Shown here: piece after piece, positions 62,243 through 64,000 of the stretch
How the letters are laid out: each line of letters opens with the position of its first letter
Numbering within the stretch: position 1 is the first letter of the stretch
NCBI RefSeq assembly: GCF_024505185.1
Contig: NZ_JANIBJ010000016.1
Location: 41,520 to 105,519 of the forward strand
DNA length: 64,000 bases
Origin: Methylomonas subterranea
Lineage (GTDB): Bacteria; Pseudomonadota; Gammaproteobacteria; Methylococcales; Methylomonadaceae
Direction of reading: 5' to 3'
Program-made: the position numbers and the translations under genes
Notes under the pieces: generated by a model
The model's database searches: none
Told to the model about the DNA's origin: nothing
Seen by the model: the letters and a program-made list of their open reading frames with translations, nothing else

Positions 62243-63970
62243 ATGCATAAAAAAGTTCTTCCCTTGTTGTGCGGCGCCATACTGCTGCCGTTTTCACCAT
62301 TGGTCACGGCGGAAACCAACAAATTGCCCGCTTCCAGCAATGTCACAATGGGTAGCGCGGAAGAATTGTGCTCCGACTTCACCGACCCCAAATGGCGCGA
62401 AGCGCAAGTCATCGATGGCGTGGAGATTCAGGAGTCGAAAATGTGCAACCCCGACAATCCGGCCGATATTGCCGCGTTTGTCAAAGGCACCAACAATATT
62501 TCCATGGATACGCTGATGAAAACTCAGCTCGCCGCCGACGCCATCACCGTAGGCAACGACATGGATGGCGACGGCGATCCCGATCACTACATCATCAAAT
62601 TGGAAATAGCCGAATTAAACGGCCATTCGCCCGATATGCGCGAACCGACCACTACCTTCGACATTGCGCCCGGCATTCAGCCGACTTTCTGGGTTTACGC
62701 CCCCAAAACCCGCGACATGTCGACTCTAAGTTTATATGAGCCCATCGCCAATCCTCTGTTGCGCGCGCCTTCCCCGGTTATTCGAGTCGAACAGGGCGAT
62801 ATCGTCTGGCTGGTATTGGAAAACAGCCACTATCTGCCGCATTCCATTCATTTACACGGGGTAGACCATCCTTATATGGATCACGGCGGCGAGGGCAACG
62901 ATGGCGTGGGCCAAACCGGCCAAATGGACGTCATGCCCGGCAGCAGCAAAACCTATGTCATCAAGCCGCGCCAACCCGGCACCATGTATTATCACTGCCA
63001 CGTACAGCCCCATGTACATATTCCCATGGGCTTGCAGGGAATCTTCGTGGTTGAGGAGAACCGCCCCAACAATTGGGTGCAGGTATTCAACGTCGGCGGC
63101 GGCCAAGTCAGACACCCTTCCGTGGCCGTGAAGGAGAAATACTCCGGCGAATACGATCTGCATTACCAGTCCGCCGACAAGGAATTGCATATGATGGCGC
63201 GTTCCGCCAACGATCCGCGCCTGATAGGCAAGCGGCTAAATCTGGAGTATGACATCACCGACTCCAAGCCGGATTATTTCATGCTGAACGGCCGCTCCTT
63301 CCCCTACACTTTGCGGGAGTCGCTGATCGTCATGGAAGAAAACAAAAAGGTCAAAGTGCGGATCCTGAATGGCCACGAAGAGGCCTTTGCCATGCACATA
63401 CACGGACACAAGCCCATGGCAACGCATTACGACGGCGTGGATAACGGGCCGTCGTCCTATATCAAGCGCGACGTGCACGGCATGGTACCGGCACAAAGGC
63501 TGGATCTGGAAATCAACGGCACCGACGATGGCTTGAACAGTTTCGGTCAAGGGGTATGGATGTTCCACGACCATGTCGAAAAATCGTTCACTACCGACGG
63601 TATCGGCGAGGGCGGAGACATCAGCCTGCTGGTTTATAAAAACTATTTGAGCGACAAGGGCATCCCGGAAGTACACGGCGTTAGCCTGGCCCCCTACTTC
63701 ACCAAGGAGTTCTGGGAAGGCAAGTATCCGGTATGGCAGGATTACGACAAATGGAAAAGCCTGGGCCTGCCTGAAATCAGAGCGACCAAGGACAAAGCCT
63801 TTGTATTGGCGCCCCCTACCGCCAAGCCGGCGGACGCTTCGCCTAATCCGGCAAGCACCGTCAATAAGCCGTCGTTTATAGGCCAATTGTTTTACGGCTT
63901 TTTGCTGGGTCTGCTGGCTTACACCCTCTATATCAGACGTAAAGACATTCTGGCCCTATTTGGCAAATAA
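62243..63970 (+). CDS. Multicopper oxidase, C-terminally membrane-anchored, T1 site in domain 1
   Basis: 575 residues with a signal peptide (VLPLLCGAILLPFSPLVTA). Copper motifs are HSIHLHGVDHPYMDH and YYHCHVQPHVHIPMG in the N-terminal half, and HIHGHKPMA and MFHDHVEKSF in the C-terminal half. The type-1 site (Cys, His+5, Met+10) is in the first half; the last motif has Asp where laccases have the T1 cysteine. A C-terminal helix (LFYGFLLGLLAYTLYI) anchors it to the membrane. The ATG at 62243 follows GAGG; an ATG twelve bases earlier has no ribosome site. The substrate is unknown; copper or phenol oxidation are typical. Confidence 0.9.
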   Translation: MHKKVLPLLCGAILLPFSPLVTAETNKLPASSNVTMGSAEELCSDFTDPKWREAQVIDGVEIQESKMCNPDNPADIAAFVKGTNNISMDTLMKTQLAADAITVGNDMDGDGDPDHYIIKLEIAELNGHSPDMREPTTTFDIAPGIQPTFWVYAPKTRDMSTLSLYEPIANPLLRAPSPVIRVEQGDIVWLVLENSHYLPHSIHLHGVDHPYMDHGGEGNDGVGQTGQMDVMPGSSKTYVIKPRQPGTMYYHCHVQPHVHIPMGLQGIFVVEENRPNNWVQVFNVGGGQVRHPSVAVKEKYSGEYDLHYQSADKELHMMARSANDPRLIGKRLNLEYDITDSKPDYFMLNGRSFPYTLRESLIVMEENKKVKVRILNGHEEAFAMHIHGHKPMATHYDGVDNGPSSYIKRDVHGMVPAQRLDLEINGTDDGLNSFGQGVWMFHDHVEKSFTTDGIGEGGDISLLVYKNYLSDKGIPEVHGVSLAPYFTKEFWEGKYPVWQDYDKWKSLGLPEIRATKDKAFVLAPPTAKPADASPNPASTVNKPSFIGQLFYGFLLGLLAYTLYIRRKDILALFGK

Positions 63971-64000
63971 TCCCGGCAGAGACCGCGCCGACCCGGGTCG

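Overview
The window comes from a gammaproteobacterial (type I) aerobic methanotroph, most likely Methylomonas or a close relative. The strongest sign is a complete pmoCAB operon for particulate methane monooxygenase at 18.3-21.3 kb, with all the copper ligands present. The rest is mostly conserved gammaproteobacterial housekeeping DNA: rho-trxA/rhlB, yrfG/nudE, ydbH-ynbE-ydbL, bamD/rluD-pgeF, polA, engB, and cytochrome c biogenesis of the CcsBA type. I found no tRNA, rRNA, CRISPR array or insertion sequence.

Layout. 0-7 kb: rho (cut by the window edge), trxA, rhlB, a HAD nucleotidase, nudE, ampD and nadC, then an AP2-like DNA-binding protein facing a 2-Cys peroxiredoxin across a spacer with a perfect 20-bp palindrome. 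7-16 kb: a small hypothetical gene, the ydbH-ynbE-ydbL envelope operon with an oxidoreductase in front, an unusual membrane cytochrome c, an EamA exporter, two MacB/FtsX-type permeases with no ATPase, and a ComFB protein. 16-27 kb: citrate synthase, a lipoprotein, pmoCAB with promoter, leader and terminator, then a likely copper-handling cluster: an anchored lipoprotein resembling PmoD/AmoD in architecture, copC, a BNR-repeat lipoprotein with a CSCC motif, and a QseBC-type two-component system. 27-38 kb: NfeD/SPFH, MoxR-DUF58-TgpA, a MarR regulator with a Cys/His tail, ubiK, comM, thyA, DUF2058/Uma2, and a secreted zincin.

38-51 kb: bamD, rluD-pgeF, a ZIP transporter, a lone NifX-like protein, a small gene whose reading frame depends on a 7-bp repeat, polA, HDOD and metallo-beta-lactamase proteins, a decayed TonB-dependent receptor, and two genes that meet head to head and may both lack their 5' ends (NBR1-Ig-like and WG-repeat). 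51-64 kb: engB, cytochrome c4, ccs1-ccsA-dsbA, a tandem pair of related diguanylate cyclases, an orphan FtsH-peptidase-like protein behind a terminator placed in its leader, a membrane GH17 protein, and a membrane-anchored multicopper oxidase.

The genes around pmoCAB make a coherent functional picture. pMMO needs copper in the periplasm, and the neighbouring CopC, lipoproteins and sensor kinase are plausible parts of its copper supply or sensing; that link is inferred from gene order and motifs. No wholly new multi-gene system is obvious. The best candidates for new biology are the pmo-linked lipoprotein cluster, the AP2-like protein with its palindrome, the frame-switching heptamer gene, the attenuated M41-like gene and the tandem cyclases with a shared, unrecognised N-terminal domain.
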